A stretch of 64,000 bases of DNA from Polychytrium aggregatum (GCF_025602895.1 NW_026516205.1:248001-312000); one strand, 5' to 3'. Counted from the first letter of the stretch, positions 37,007-50,101 are shown. Notes: a model not told the origin generated them from the letters alone. Translations and numbers: made by a program.

Positions 37007-38700
37007 ATGTCCGTCGACGGAGCCATCCTCAGCTCAGACAGCACCCCAAACACCGTTCCTGGCGAAAAGTTTTATTTCAGCCAAGGTCGGCGCCGTTTGC
37101 CGCTCGCCTCGGCTCCGGGCATTGCTCTGACTGCGGGCATACATACATCCGTCCACATGCGTCTGATCGTGATTCCTGCCGGGTCTTTCCCTCTCATCAG
37201 ACAAAGTGAGCTTCAGCTACCTCTCCGGCAAGTGAGTGCCCTTTAATTTCCCTTCAAAGCCATGCGTGGCATCGAACCCACAGCTGCGGGGCAGCCAATG
37301 TCCGTCGCTACTATCCTGTGGCCGAGCCTCAACTCCAGAATGGGCTGGATCAATGGAGCCAATGCCACACCGCTGCCTTTCCTCCAATATCTGGTCCGCT
37401 CACCGTTATGTCGTGCTCGCAGCGGATACCCAGGAAGCGGCGACTGCTTCATGTCGCCAAGCGGAAAGGTCTACGTCTGTGAGTATTCACGAGCCACCAG
37501 ACTGGGTGGGCGGGGATACGCATCTGCCCATCCGTCTACGGGTCCATTCGACCGTCTGCACGACAATGCTAATGACACTTGCGGGACTCGTCAACGAAAT
37601 GCGGCAAACAAAACTGCCGTTTCACTTTATCTGCGCAGGGCAGGGCAGGGCAGGGCAGGACAGGGCAGGGCAGGGCAGGGCAGGGCAGCGCAGGGCGGGA
37701 CTTGCTGTCCTGACTGAAATTGCGGCTAACATTTTTATCCGGCGCTATCGCCCCTCCCCGCCACCACCACATGGTCGTCGATATTGTTGTTATTTTCGCC
37801 ATGTCATCTACCGATGACTCTCGGCATCCTCAGCCAACGTGCGGGTTGTGTATGTGGCCAACCCTTCCCAGCCAAATTTCCATTCATTTTCGGCCCCACT
37901 GCACAACATCAGGTACGGGTTCTGCCGTCAGTCTCTCGTCGCACCACCGGAAAGATCAGCTTCTCCTGAAGCCTGGCCCATGTGCGCTGCCCCTCATCGG
38001 CGACGGCTTGCTGCATGAGGCCCCCGTCTCAATATCGTGGCTACTTGTCACCTCTATCGTCACCAGAAATGGCAAGCTTCAACAGCCCTGGCTTGGTGCA
38101 AACTTCTACGAAGGTAGCGATAGATATCGCACATGGACTGGTGCACAATCGAACTGCTCTTCCCTGGATTCCATGGGGCGGACTACAGTCTCGCCCCGAC
38201 GACCTACGTATCTGCTAACTCTCCATCATATTCATCTCTCTCCCACCCATTGCAACGGTGTGTCTCGGCGATCAGCACATGCCTATCCTGTCCCCTTGAG
38301 CAACCTGAGAAAGCCAGGCGTCGTCAAATTCACCTTTCAGAACGGTGGTGCCTTTGAGTTCTCGACCATATTCAAGGAGCTGAGCGCCCGAATCCCAGGT
38401 ATGACTCGGAGCAACGATCGCTGTCTTGACGAGATCTACCGTTCTGTTGATCGCTCTGGACTTTTTGCAGCGACAGACAAGATTTGGATTTGCTGCATTA
38501 GACGAGATGCCATAGATACTTTGCGACATTGCACTTGCCTCAGCATCGTGTCGCAGCATGTTCAGATGACTAACGCTATGATTTGACCTCCCGCCACCTC
38601 GAATCGCCGGCTTGATGCAGAGGGCGTCAATCCACTCGAGGAGTCGCTTCCGGAGTACCAAGCGCCCCCGCCCCCGCCTGCTTACAGCGCATCCGATTAA
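37007..38700 (+). CDS. WBP2-like GRAM-domain protein with PPxY tail
   Basis: Seven exons: 37007-37085, 37201-37231, 37423-37478, 37834-37912, 38067-38113, 38276-38398 and 38621-38700, giving 164 aa. The product matches the WW-domain-binding protein 2 family: EKFYFSQDKVSFSYLSG, then FMSPSGKVYVSNVRVVYVAN (GRAM core, like GTVYLT.YRVIFL), PSQPNFHSFSAPLHNIR, PWLGANFYE and VVKFTFQNGGAFEFSTIF. The acidic, Pro-rich end LPEYQAPPPPPAYSASD has a PPxY-type motif (PPAY) that could bind WW domains of Nedd4/Rsp5-type ligases. The third exon start is the least certain: an upstream acceptor would add about 31 residues. Intron 3 has a GGGCA repeat. Confidence 0.82.
37634..37698. repeat. (CAGGG)n pentamer repeat in WBP2-like intron 3
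   Basis: About a dozen copies of CAGGG with one or two substitutions, inside the third intron of the WBP2-like gene. Confidence 0.93.
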
Positions 38701-38723
38701 AAACGGGACACTCGTGTTTTTGA

Positions 38724-38894
38724 CCATTCATCGAATATATTGTTACCCAATGTTATCGCGCGCTGGCCATGACCATTCGCCAGACGGTGTGGAATCGCGA
38801 CGTCAATGCGGCGCGCAACATGATCACAGTGTGCAGGTCGATTGTGGAGACCGGAGGGCGACCGGTGGCCTTCACTCGGAGGCTGCCAAAGTGA
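38724..38894 (+). pseudogene. Fanzor/TnpB C-terminal fragment
   Basis: A 56-codon open segment just after the WBP2-like stop. It reads IRQTVWNRDVNAARNMITVC and then SIVETGGRPVAFTRRLPK before a stop. WNRDVNAARN is the C-terminal RuvC-III block shared by TnpB and eukaryotic Fanzor nucleases, and the ETGGRPVAF tail also fits Fanzor proteins. The zinc-ribbon cysteines normally just upstream are mostly missing (only one Cys is seen) and there is no start or N-terminal domain, so this is a broken remnant. A TGA directly precedes the segment in frame. I found no terminal repeats around it. Confidence 0.62.
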
Positions 38895-40918
38895 TTTGAT
38901 TGTATTACTTATGGCTTTGCTTGACGCAAGCACATCACATACTACATGTTCATGGAAGCAGCTGTGTTGTCACGTTTGTTTCTGAATAAAGTGTACTCAG
39001 AGACTCCTAACAGCGAGGAAGAAAGCTCGGCAGTGCCCTCGACGGCTCCTTCAACAGCACCGGAGAAGGGAGGCTCCAGCTCATGATCAAGCGTCTGCTG
39101 GACATGGCTCGGTGAATGCTCGTTGCTGTGACGCTGGTTGAAGGTCTCGGGGCATTTCCCACAATTTTGAGTCGCCTGTTTGTATCTATGTTGTCGTCCG
39201 TCCAGCGACCGCAACCGTACGGCAGGGGGCAAAGTCTTGGCTTGTCGAATTGTACCTGGTCTTCAGCTGCAATTGTACCATGAAGAACACGCTTCCGAGT
39301 ATTTGTGGACGATGTCCGCAGAATATGAGCAAAGGCAAGAGGACGGCCCTATGCCGGCCGCAGATGGGGATGCAGACCCGCAAGACAGCAATGCGGGAAT
39401 GGATGGCGACGTGAACGGCACGCATTCGGGAGCCTGGGGGGAAGGGAGGCAAAGAACGGCCAATGCTCCCCAAAGCAACAAAGCAAGACAGCCGACTTTC
39501 GTTTTGTGACGCCCATGCGCCTGGTCGAGATGAGATCTGCGTGGGCGAGGCGTCGGACCAGGCCCGACCCCACATGCCCTCGCATCCCGCACCGGATCCC
39601 CACACGGTCCCGATTGTGTAGCCCAATATCGGCGAGTGACGAACGCATCTTGGATAGATATTGAGGGGCGCACAAGCAGCGGTAATCGGGAACATGGTCA
39701 AGGCAAGCGATGGAATGGAACAGTCTGCCGCCGGAGGATCTTGGACACGGCCGCAGGATGGGCCGGACGGGGCCTCGAGCGGCATTCGAATGGCCGGGAG
39801 GCAAGTGGTGTGGGTGGCTGGAAGCAGCGGGTCGGAGGGGGCTGGCGATGGTCCATGAATGAATCGGAAGCTCGCCCAGGACAACGCAGCAATCACGCCC
39901 CATGGAAAGTCCCGAGCCAGCAGGATCCGGCTGCCGAAGGAACGCACTCGTTGGGAAAGAAACAATCGACCGAGCCGCAGAGGTGATTCGCCGGAAGCCC
40001 GGCAGGCGGCGGCCCCGAGTCAGGCAGCAAACGCAGACCGGGGGGTGGCTGCTGATCATCTGCCTGCTCACGATGCAAAGAGCCGTTGGCTGTGCGGCTG
40101 CGCTGGATCTGGAAGGGCATGGTGGTGGGGATGGAAGGAGAGCAACAGGGCAACAGACGGGAAAGAGTCGCTGGGTGCTGGCGAAGGGGAAAGGCAATGA
40201 ACGACATAGGGTGGGAAAGTGGACAGGGAACCGTCAAGGACGGCATCTTTAGCGAAAGGGATGGCAGCACGGCCTGGGTGCTCCCAGACATGCAAATGTA
40301 TGTGTTGATAGCCGCCGGCACCCATCCCAGCACAGGCATGAGAGAGTGGTCACGCATGGATCGAGGCGACCAGCATGATCGACTCCCCCCCCCTCGGAGG
40401 CGTTGCGGCCGAGCCACAGGATTCTACAAGAAGAACATCCCTGCCCTGGCCAGGCGAGATGCAGGCGTGCGGGTGGGACCTTTTCGGCGACGCGCCGGGT
40501 CCTGGCCGCTGGGCCATTCGAGAAGGCAGTGCCAGAGCAGCAAGACTGTCATGGGGCTGGTGGCGCGCGGCGCGGCCAGGAACGAAAATGGGAAAGGTGC
40601 GACGGCGGCAGCTGACAGGGTCATCTGATGGAGGGGGACAAGTCGATGCACCAGCCCGAGCCGAACGGGCGCTGTGGTTCGATAGGGGCACTTCGATGGG
40701 GGTTGGTGTGGAGGAGAATGCTGCAAGAAGGCTGCATCGAAGGTGCCGGGGGGGGGGCTGGGCAATGCCGGGCCAAAGTCGAGCATAAAAAGCGCCGCCC
40801 GAGCGCCCTCCGTCTCGGCCACCACCGACCCTGCGCTCAACCCGCTCCAGCGTCCCTCAGTCCTCATCAAAGTTCTCCTCCTTCAATCCCTCCTCCTCCA
40901 CCCGCAACCACCCCAGCC
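38895..40918. other. 2-kb intergenic region
   Basis: No gene supported, although long Pro/Ser/Arg-rich frames run on both strands. It could hide decayed transposon sequence related to the fragment at 38724, but I see no further motif. The right end is the protease promoter. Confidence 0.4.
40783..40790 (+). promoter_or_regulatory. TATA-like element of the papain-like protease
   Basis: CATAAAAA-type element (gcataaaaag) about 130 bp before the ATG, followed by a C/T-rich leader, resembling the second GH18 promoter. Confidence 0.5.
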
Positions 40919-42572
40919 ATGCTCGTCAACGCTGCCGCCGCCGTCGTTCTCTTCCTTGGCATTGCTGCCTCGGCCGATGCCGCCTCTGTCAAGAAAGGTA
41001 CTGCCGCCCGATCTGTTTCCCACACCCCTGGCTGGTGTGTTTGATGAGTGTTCTGATTGCTGTGGGTGTTCTGATTGCTTGGGTGTTCTGTTCCCACACT
41101 CTCCACACTCACTGCCGCGCAACCCATCCAACATACTCACCACCCACTGCCACCCATCCCACAGGCAAGTGGAGCAAGTACGTCAAGAGCCTCGACAAGG
41201 TCATTGGTTCCACCCAGAACACTGCCATCATGGCCTCCGAGTCGAGCCAGCTCCACTCCCAGTACCTTGCTCGCCAGAACGACTCGCAGTTCCAGGGTCT
41301 CGTCCAGCAAGTCCGCAGCCACCTCCACAACGGCATTGATGCCAGCCTCCTCTCGGGTTCCATCGTCTCTGACAAGTCGGTCGAGTCGATCCGCCAGAAC
41401 GTCTTTGTAAGTACTCGGCGCGACAGAATGCTTGTGCATTGGTGCATTGGTGCATTGGTGCATTGGTGCATTGGTGCATTGGTGCATTGGTGCATTGGTG
41501 CATTGGTGCATTGGTGCATTGGTGCATTGGTACATTGGTGCATGCCATGCTCTTGCCATCCACCTCATTCACCCATTCGCTCACTCAATCACTCTCCATC
41601 AACTGCCACCAGGGAAACGGTGCCTCTGCTGAAGACACCCAGACCCAGTCCGAGGCCGTCCTCGCTGCCGTTCTGCCCACTTCCTGGGACTCTCGCAGCT
41701 CGGGATGGGTCTCGCCCATCAAGGACCAGGGTCAGTGCGGCAGCTGTGTCGCCTTCTCTTCGGCCGCCGCCGTCGAGAGTACCTTCTTGAGCCAGGGAAC
41801 CTCCATCATCGTCTCCGAGGCCGACATCTTCTTCTGCCTTGCCGCTGGCCAGGCTCAGTGCAGCACTGGCTGGTACCCAAGCTCGGCCGCCAGCGCCATC
41901 TCCAGCCGCGGTGTTGTCACTGAGCAGTGCTTCCCTTACACTGCCGGCACCGGCCAGGACCAGAGCTGCACCGACAGCAGCTGCTCTCGCACTGGTGGCA
42001 TCTCTGAGAACTCCTTCAGCAGCGTCGACCAGTTCAAGCAGCACATCATGGCCTATGGCGCTGTCTTCACCGCCTTCACTGTCTACAGCGACTTTGAGAA
42101 CTGCTGCAGCAACAACCAAATCTACATGCAGCAGTCCAACCAGCAGCTCGGCGGTCACGCCGTCGCCATTGTTGGCTGGGACGACACCAACCAAGCTTGG
42201 CTCTGCAAGAACTCTTGGGGCCCCTCTTGGGGAACCAGCGGTTTCTTCTGGATCGGATATGGCCAGTCCGGCATTGGCGCCACCAGCCAGACCTTTGGTT
42301 TCACTGTTGCTGGCAACCAGCCCACCACCACCACCAAGCCTGTCAAGACCACCACCACCACCAAGCCCGTCAAGACCACCAGTGGTCCCACTCCCTCCGT
42401 CAACCCTCCTCCTCCTCCTCCTTCGGGCAGCTGCACCGGTGCCGCTCCCAACAGCTATGTCTGCCAGAGCTCCACCAGCTACTTGTGGTGCGTTGGCGGC
42501 AACTCCTATGCCTACAACTGCCCTGCTGGCACCACCTGTGTCTCGGGCGTTAACTACCCCTGCTCCTGGTAA
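40919..42572 (+). CDS. Secreted papain-like (C1A) cysteine protease with Cys-rich C-terminal module
   Basis: Exons 40919-40997, 41165-41406 and 41613-42572 encode 426 aa. A signal peptide (MLVNAAAAVVLFLGIAASADA) and a propeptide precede the mature domain starting near LPTSWDSRSSGWVSPI. The catalytic set is complete: oxyanion Gln and Cys in KDQGQCGSCVAFS, His in LGGHAVAIVGWDD and Asn in WLCKNSWGPSWG. A Thr/Lys and Pro linker (QPTTTTKPVKTT) leads to a six-Cys tail SCTGAAPNSYVCQSSTSYLW...NCPAGTTCVSG. The tail resembles that of the second GH18 enzyme and may bind chitin or another wall polymer. Papain-type proteases are uncommon in Dikarya but known in early-diverging fungi. Intron 2 contains an 8-bp repeat. 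Confidence 0.93.
41407..41431 (+). other. 5' part of protease intron 2 before the repeat
   Basis: GTAAGT donor at 41407 is followed at once by the 8-bp array, so the repeat fills over half of this intron without touching the donor or acceptor. Confidence 0.7.
41432..41541. repeat. 8-bp tandem repeat in protease intron 2
   Basis: About 13 copies of TGCATTGG, nearly perfect, within the 206-bp second intron. Both strands read through it as CIGALVHW or HQCTNAPM runs, which are not proteins. Confidence 0.95.
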
Positions 42573-43688
42573 AGCACTGGAGCAAACTCCTTGATGTGTT
42601 GAGCACTATCTGTTAAGCTCCAAATCCCTCAATGTACTATGTGCTCTCTCTCTCTGTCTGTCTATTGTCCTCGTTATGAAATAAAACCCGACCAGATTGA
42701 AATGGACACGTTCGGTATGGAGCTGAATGATGTTGATAAATTACCTGGCTGAATGATGTTGATACATTATCTGGCTGAATGGTATTGATCGGCATCCGCG
42801 CTGTTGTGATCGACCCGGCTGTTAAATTCTCATGAAACCACCCAATGAAATGAGCTCATCCGCCTGGCCGAGTATATGATGCGATCCAGCTTGAAGTTGG
42901 CCTGTATCTAAAGACGACGACAGGTTTCGTTGCAGCCGTGGCATCCGTGGGTGTCTTGGTCAAGACAGCCTCGCTCATCTCGCGGATGGTATGGGTGCAC
43001 TGCGTGTTCGTATCCATGCTGAAGGAAACGCTTTCGCTGTTGGAGAGCGACACAGCCAACCCTGCATCGCAATGGCAGAAACGGGGTTTCAGGCACCTAC
43101 GCCACACTCTCGAAGTCATGTCTCGCAAGGCAGCGACTGATTCGGCACACCCGCAATGAGTATGCCGAAGGAATGCATTTTTGCACAGGGTGCATATGTC
43201 GGCCTCGTCCAGGAGGGACATCTGGCATCTTGACAAGCCCAGCCAGATTTTCACAGCGTATCATGTTCCGGATCCCAAGTATCCAGTCCGGCTGGTGCGG
43301 CGGTTCTTGGCTATGGACGCTCCGGGTCGCCCCTCCTCTGTAATTCCGCGTCGTCGCTGAGCATCTCGAGCAGCAGGCTCTTGCCCTCCACCCAAACAGC
43401 GACCGCACACAGGTGCCTTGGGTTTGAGCGCAAACGTAGGGCTTTGGACATATGGCACAGTGCACAGCCGCTTCGGCGACATTGCAGACTCAAACCCAGC
43501 ACTCGTAGCCACAGTTGCAACTCCGCGTCAGGATGACGGCAAATAAAGGTCTCGAGGAACACAGACAGTTGACAGTGGATATCGAGAAATATATAGCTCG
43601 GCATGGTGTCGACAGAAGCATTGGGTCGCTAGATCTTCATATCGAAACAATGTATTGGTCACTGATACATACAGATGCATGTCGCTCC
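42573..43688. other. convergent intergenic region with Cys-rich minus-strand frames
   Basis: Between the protease and eS1 stops. An AATGATGTTGATA unit is repeated at about 42725-42775. On the minus strand, around 43150-43235, a frame reads LLDEADICTLCKNAFLRHTH, faintly like the start of a FYVE-type zinc finger. Frames break soon after and no consistent splice model was found, so it is not called as a gene. Confidence 0.35.
42676..42683 (+). terminator. polyadenylation signal of the protease
   Basis: AAATAAAA about 105 nt after the protease stop codon. Confidence 0.5.
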
Positions 43689-45315
43689 TTAGACCTCGGC
43701 GAGGATGGCGGGCTGGATGGGAGAGAGACAGGAGAGACGGGATCAGCTGCTGACACCACAGACGCATCCGACAACACACCCGAGGGCAGCGACTGGACCC
43801 CACAACTTACCTCAACAAAGTCACCCTTGGAGACCTTGGCTCCAGTGTCAGAGCTGAGATCGCCGTGGAGCTCAATGAGCTTGCCAATGTCGAACTTGGG
43901 GGACTTGAGGATCTTGGCCTTGCGAACGTAGACGTTCTGGAGAGGGTAGATGCCCTGGGTGGCCTTCTCGATCTCCTTGCCAATGACCTCGGGAACGAAC
44001 TTCTGGACGAGCTCCTTCAGGTCGCACGAGGAGGCCTCGCGGGTCATGATCTCGAACATCTTCTGGCGAATCTGGCGGATCTGGGCGTGGGTAGCGTAGG
44101 TGGTCTTGCGCTGCTGGTTGGGGCGGCGCTTGGTGAAGGCAATGGCAAAGAGGCGGATCAGGTAGCCGTCGGTGGTCTTGACGTCAACGTGAGCCTCAAT
44201 GAGGGACTGGATGGACCAAGAGAGACTGTCAGAATCGGGCACAGCGGGTGGGGTCGAGACATGCCTCCTCGACACGATCGACACGCGCTCCAGAACCACC
44301 ATGTCGCACTCTCGCCGGCTGCAACACACACCTGCCACTTCTTGACGAGGGAGCGGAGCTTGTCGGTGGTGAAGTCCATGCCGTAGAAGTTGGTGAGGCA
44401 GCTCTTGCCCTGGATCTCCTGAACCTGGAGGCGGATCTTGCGGAAAGAGTCATCCTGGTTCTTGTTGAGATCACAGAGCGACAGTTCGACAACACGGCCC
44501 TTGAGGGCATCGTTGGCGTTCTCTGCAAAGCGGGGGAGAGTTGCAGTCAGCGCCTGGCGCGAGATCCGGACGGCAGCGTCTGCCCGCAGCTACAGACTCT
44601 CGGGCGTCGTGCGGGAGAGCGCGGACGAGGGATGCTACGTACTCAGGCCCTGGGTGCGGTTGACGAGGGTCTTGCCAATGTTGCGGATCTCGAAGAAGCT
44701 GGGGGCCTTAATGTCGTACCACTCCTTGCGGGCGAAGGGGTCGATGCTAGAGACGGAACGAGCCAGAACACACGCATCAGGACACGGCTGCAGGCCTCGT
44801 CGGGGTGTTCCAGTGCACCAAGGATCCAGTTGCCACTGTCGAGTTAGTTGCCTCCGAGTCGTCCATGGCGCCGCAGATCGGCCGGTCCGTGAGTGTACAG
44901 ATGGATTGGGGACGGTGCGCTTGGCCGGTTGTTTTGGAAGTGCGTCTATCCCAGCGTAGTGTCGAAGGCGGTCCGTGGGTCCCCACCGCCAGCCCACAGG
45001 CGAGCACTCTCGATTCCCAGTTGGCGTCGGCGCCGGTCCCTCGACATCTATCCATCCATCCATCCATCTATCCATCCATCCATCCATCCATCTATCCGTT
45101 GGAGCGTTGAGGTGTCCGTGCGGTGCGCTCAAGCCCGAGCCCGCCCAGTCCAGCCGAGCAGCGGACGACCACGTACGTCTTCTTCTTGAGACCCTTCTTT
45201 CCCTTAGAGAGACGCCTGGCGATGACAGTGGGCAGGTTAGCAGCAGCTCGTCGGGGTGTAGCATGGCAGGCAGCCTCGACGGTGCAGACACATACTTGTT
45301 CTTTCCGACAGCCAT
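43689..45315 (-). CDS. RPS1: 40S ribosomal protein eS1 (S3a)
   Basis: Six exons: 45296-45315, 45177-45215, 44643-44746, 44332-44522, 43811-44206 and 43689-43712, giving 257 aa, the normal eS1 length. The protein starts [20 protein letters not shown], continues [20 protein letters not shown] and [20 protein letters not shown], and then has the conserved [20 protein letters not shown] block. It ends EPAILAEV. Tiny first and last exons are typical of fungal ribosomal protein genes. The gene sits head-to-head with spermidine synthase across 385 bp. Identity is firm; splice sites are phase-consistent. Confidence 0.95.
45050..45097. repeat. (CCAT/CTAT)n repeat in eS1 intron 2
   Basis: Tetranucleotide run of ccatccatctatccatcc in the intron between exons 2 and 3 of the eS1 gene. 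Confidence 0.9.
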
Positions 45316-45620
45316 GTTGACTTAAATATGTATCTGCGACTCCGAAGGATTGAGCCAATATGCAGAGTAAGGCAAAGAGGGAGCTTCCAAAAATCCCGGG
45401 AATGTCCATGCTGTTTTGCTGCCCGGCGCCGGCCAGCCACCAGACACGCGCTGTGCCACACTTAGTCAGCGGCCGCCGGCTCGAGCCAGTCCAGCCAGTC
45501 CAGCCAGCCCCGTCCAGCCGGCTCGAGCCGACTCTGCTGCGCACACTTAATTGATCGGCAGAAAAACGCCGCTTCATTTGCGCCTCGTCCTTTGGCCGAT
45601 CAGAACGCAAGTCGCTCCGG

Positions 45621-45628
45621 GTATAAAG
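45621..45628 (+). promoter_or_regulatory. TATA box of spermidine synthase
   Basis: GTATAAAG about 75-80 bp upstream of the ATG in the short divergent promoter shared with eS1. Confidence 0.6.
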
Positions 45629-45700
45629 CTGCCCACTGCCCGCCGCGTCCAGCGCCGCGTTCTTCGTCGCAAGTCCGCGCTGCTCCTCTGTCTTCGCACA

Positions 45701-47130
<1,430 letters not shown>

Positions 47131-47638
47131 TTTTTCACAGAGCTGCCCCTTCCGTCTGGCCCCTGTTTCGATAGCCTCACTGCAGTTTTGCTGACCCCCC
47201 CCCTCCCACGCATTTGCACTTTTGACTCAACCAAATAAACCTCTGCATATCACATCGTCCATTCCTTGCTTGCTCTTCGTGCTGCCGAGTATGCCGACGA
47301 TATAGGGGCTGTTTGTGCTTGGCGTGCGAGCAGCGGATTGAGAAACCACTGCTGCTTGCCGTGCCAGGGTCGCAAGAAGCGGCTGCGGTGGTTCGAAATG
47401 CGGCCGTCGTCTTCCCTTTGGTTCCAATCGCCAGCCTTGCCGATTGGCGGGCCTGGCTGGCTGGCTCGGGCATCCTGCATTGGCGGCCCCATTTCTTCTT
47501 TCGCCGCCTGGTCTTCCTGCCACTCGCTCATCATCCATCCCTCCGCCTCCCGTCCGCCTTCGGTCGTGGAGTCTGCTGTCGCCTCGGCTCCGACCTTTGC
47601 CCACAACACCCCAGCGAACTAGCGATTCTGCTTCCAAA
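47131..47638. other. intergenic region
   Basis: About 500 bp between two plus-strand genes. CAAATAAAC near 47231 looks like the spermidine synthase polyadenylation signal, preceded by an oligo-C run at about 47197-47205. No gene is supported. Confidence 0.5.
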
Positions 47639-49545
47639 ATGAGCGGCACCGGACCAAGACTGGCCATCTTTCCTACGCGAATGTATGTTGCAGGCCATCG
47701 GAGGATTGACGGCCTGGCCCTCCTCGTCCACGCCCAAACGGCTGGCCCTTGCATCTCCAGACCCGAGCGCCTGCAGACCCATTGCAATGCCTCGCTTGTC
47801 GGGCCTCTGCTTCCGCGAATAACTCAACCGCTCGTGTCGGCAGGGCTCTGACCATGCTGAAAAATCGGCTGAAGGGCGCCCAAACAGGACACTCCCTGCT
47901 CAAGCGCAAGAGCGAGGCCTTGACCCGCCGATTCAGAGAAATCATGAAGAAAATTGACGAGGTGCGAACCAGCGATGTCGCGCCCATCCATTGTGCAAGA
48001 CAGCCAAGTCATTCCCAGTCCTGCATGTCCGGGGCCGCTGCTGATCTCGTTGAGAGCTTGCTATTTCGGAGCGTATTCTGAGCCGCCTCGTGATCATCAA
48101 TACGTAGGCCAAGAGAAAGATGGGCAAGGTCATGCAGCTTGCCTCTTTCTCATATGCCGAAGTCAAGTACAGCACCGGCGATATCAGGTTAGCCTCCATC
48201 GCTGCGGGGGGGGGCATCGCGGACTGGCGGCTGAAACGCCTTGAACCGCCAATAGCACCGATTCGCTCGGGGAACTGGGGTGTCTCTCCGACGACGGCAA
48301 AGACACCCCCACAGCCCGCATTCTCATCCTGCCGGCTATGCTGGGTGTCGCTATAGCTACCAGATTCGCGAAGGCGTCAAGTCTGCCCAGCTCAAAGTCA
48401 AGACGAGGCAAGAAAATGTCTCGGGCGTCATGCTTCCCGCGTTCGATTTGATTGTGGACGGACAGAATGGTAGGCACCGTCTGCTGACATGCCCAAAGCG
48501 GTGCGCAACTGGGCTTGAAGCGAGTTCGGGCGGATCGCAGTGGTCGTCGGCATCGGGGCATCGGGGCATCGGGGCATCGGGGCATCGGGGCATCGGGGCA
48601 TTGGAAAGCTGCATGGCTTCGCTGCCGGCGATCGACCACACACATTGCTGCCGCTTCCCTCGCTCGAACTCTTGCGATACACCTCTGGCGCTGGCTCAGC
48701 CTCTTGTGTGCAGTCCCGAGAACCGCCTCTAATACTGGTCTCACTCGGCCACTGGGATGAATAGCGTTTGAATTGACGGGTCTGGGTCGTGGCGGACAGC
48801 AAATCCAAAAGAGTAAGGACACATACAAGAAAGCAGTCGAGGTTCTCATCGAACTGGCATCTTTGCAGGTACGCTTGAGGGGATCATTCACCTTCCGAAT
48901 TTAGTGTGTGGGCGGTTCTTGGATAGATGACACCGTCCCACGGGCCGGCACTGTTGCAATCCCAACTAACAAGCAATCTCGGACACTGCAGACGGCATTC
49001 GTTATCTTGGACGAGGTCATCAAGATCACAAACCGAAGAGTCAACGCGATCGAGCACGTCATTATTCCTCGTATCGAAAACACCATTCGATTCGTCACAA
49101 GCGAGCTGGATGAGCAGGATCGCGAGGAGTTCTTCCGTCTCAAGAAGATCCAGAACAAAAAGAAAGAGGCCAAGGCGCAGGACGAGCAGAGGCGAGTTGC
49201 AACAGATGGTGGGTTTCTTGCGCTGACTCCGACAGACATTCTTGCTTGCACCTTCTCTCTGCGGCGTCAAACAGTTTCCAATTGGCACGTATTGGCAAAG
49301 TGCATCGGTATGCACACGATCGAGCCCATCGATGATGGCAATGCGATTACTCATTGTTGGACTTGCTCCCTTTATCCAACCGGTCGACTGGACCCATTTG
49401 CTCCACCACTCCTCGAAATGCTTGGTTATGTGATGCCTGAACTGAAACAACCCAAAACGCAATCTATGGACACGCAGCCCAAGCCGCAGATGCCCAGCCA
49501 AGCCTACTGGCCGAATACGAGGAAGACCCCGATGTCATATTTTAA
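47639..49545 (+). CDS. VMA8: V-type H+-ATPase subunit D
   Basis: Central-stalk rotor subunit of the vacuolar proton pump. Seven exons: 47639-47682, 47844-47961, 48108-48187, 48357-48469, 48765-48868, 48992-49208 and 49478-49545 (247 aa). The start [20 protein letters not shown] is followed by [49 protein letters not shown] and the diagnostic [20 protein letters not shown] and [20 protein letters not shown] blocks. The end reads [13 protein letters not shown]. The C-terminal joining exon was found by phase and by its acidic DPDVIF-type tail. Intron 4 contains an 8-bp repeat. Confidence 0.94.
48550..48602. repeat. (GGGGCATC)n repeat in VMA8 intron 4
   Basis: About six copies of GGGGCATC in tandem within the fourth intron of the V-ATPase subunit D gene. 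Confidence 0.93.
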
Positions 49546-50101
49546 CAGCGCGCGGGACCGGCACAGCCCATTCGGTTGCTCACGTCGGTCAATCGAGGCT
49601 GACACCGAGCCTGGAAGTGCAAGGTCTGCTCTTTCGATGCAGCACGAACAGATTAGCAATACAGCAGCCCTTCCAATGCAACGAGAGATGTCCTGGAGTC
49701 CCGATCCGCTGCGGCGATTTCTGAGTGGTCCATCAATGAGAATCTTCGGTGGAGGCGATCCATCGTGGTGGACTTGCGGCCATGTCGTAATCGTGGGCTG
49801 TCGCGCGCCAGCTCCATCCGCTGCATCGGGACCAAGCATCAACCAGAGAGTAGCAGTGTCCATGAATGGCCAGAGGCCTAGGAGTGTCCGGGAGTGTCCA
49901 GAGGGCCCAGGAGTATCCATGGCCTGCCCAGGGAATCTCCATCGGAGCTGCATCCTGGTCACGTTGTCGTTTTTCTTTTTGTTGCTGCGCCTGGATACGC
50001 AGCTCCCAACAGGCTCCGTTCTCGACTCGATCTGAGCACGCAGCGACCACCGACACCGTTCCTTCGCCCCAAGGAGTGCACTGCCGACCAGAATTGCGGC
50101 C
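49546..50101. other. intergenic region
   Basis: Contains the V-ATPase 3' end and the helicase promoter. Long frames occur on both strands without any domain. Confidence 0.5.

Noticed and set aside
37262-37478. Longer third exon of the WBP2-like gene, starting at an earlier acceptor
   Set aside because: It would insert about 31 residues not expected in the GRAM fold; the acceptor at 37422 keeps phase and gives a compact match. Kept as an alternative.
39186-40197. Long minus-strand frames in the 2-kb gap before the protease
   Set aside because: Two overlapping frames are open at once and both are Pro/Ser/Cys/Arg-rich, which is typical of GC-rich noncoding DNA; no motif was found.
41432-41541. 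CRISPR-like direct repeats, also at 14035-14103 and 48550-48602
   Set aside because: Units are 8-9 bp with no spacers and lie inside introns; they are simple tandem repeats.
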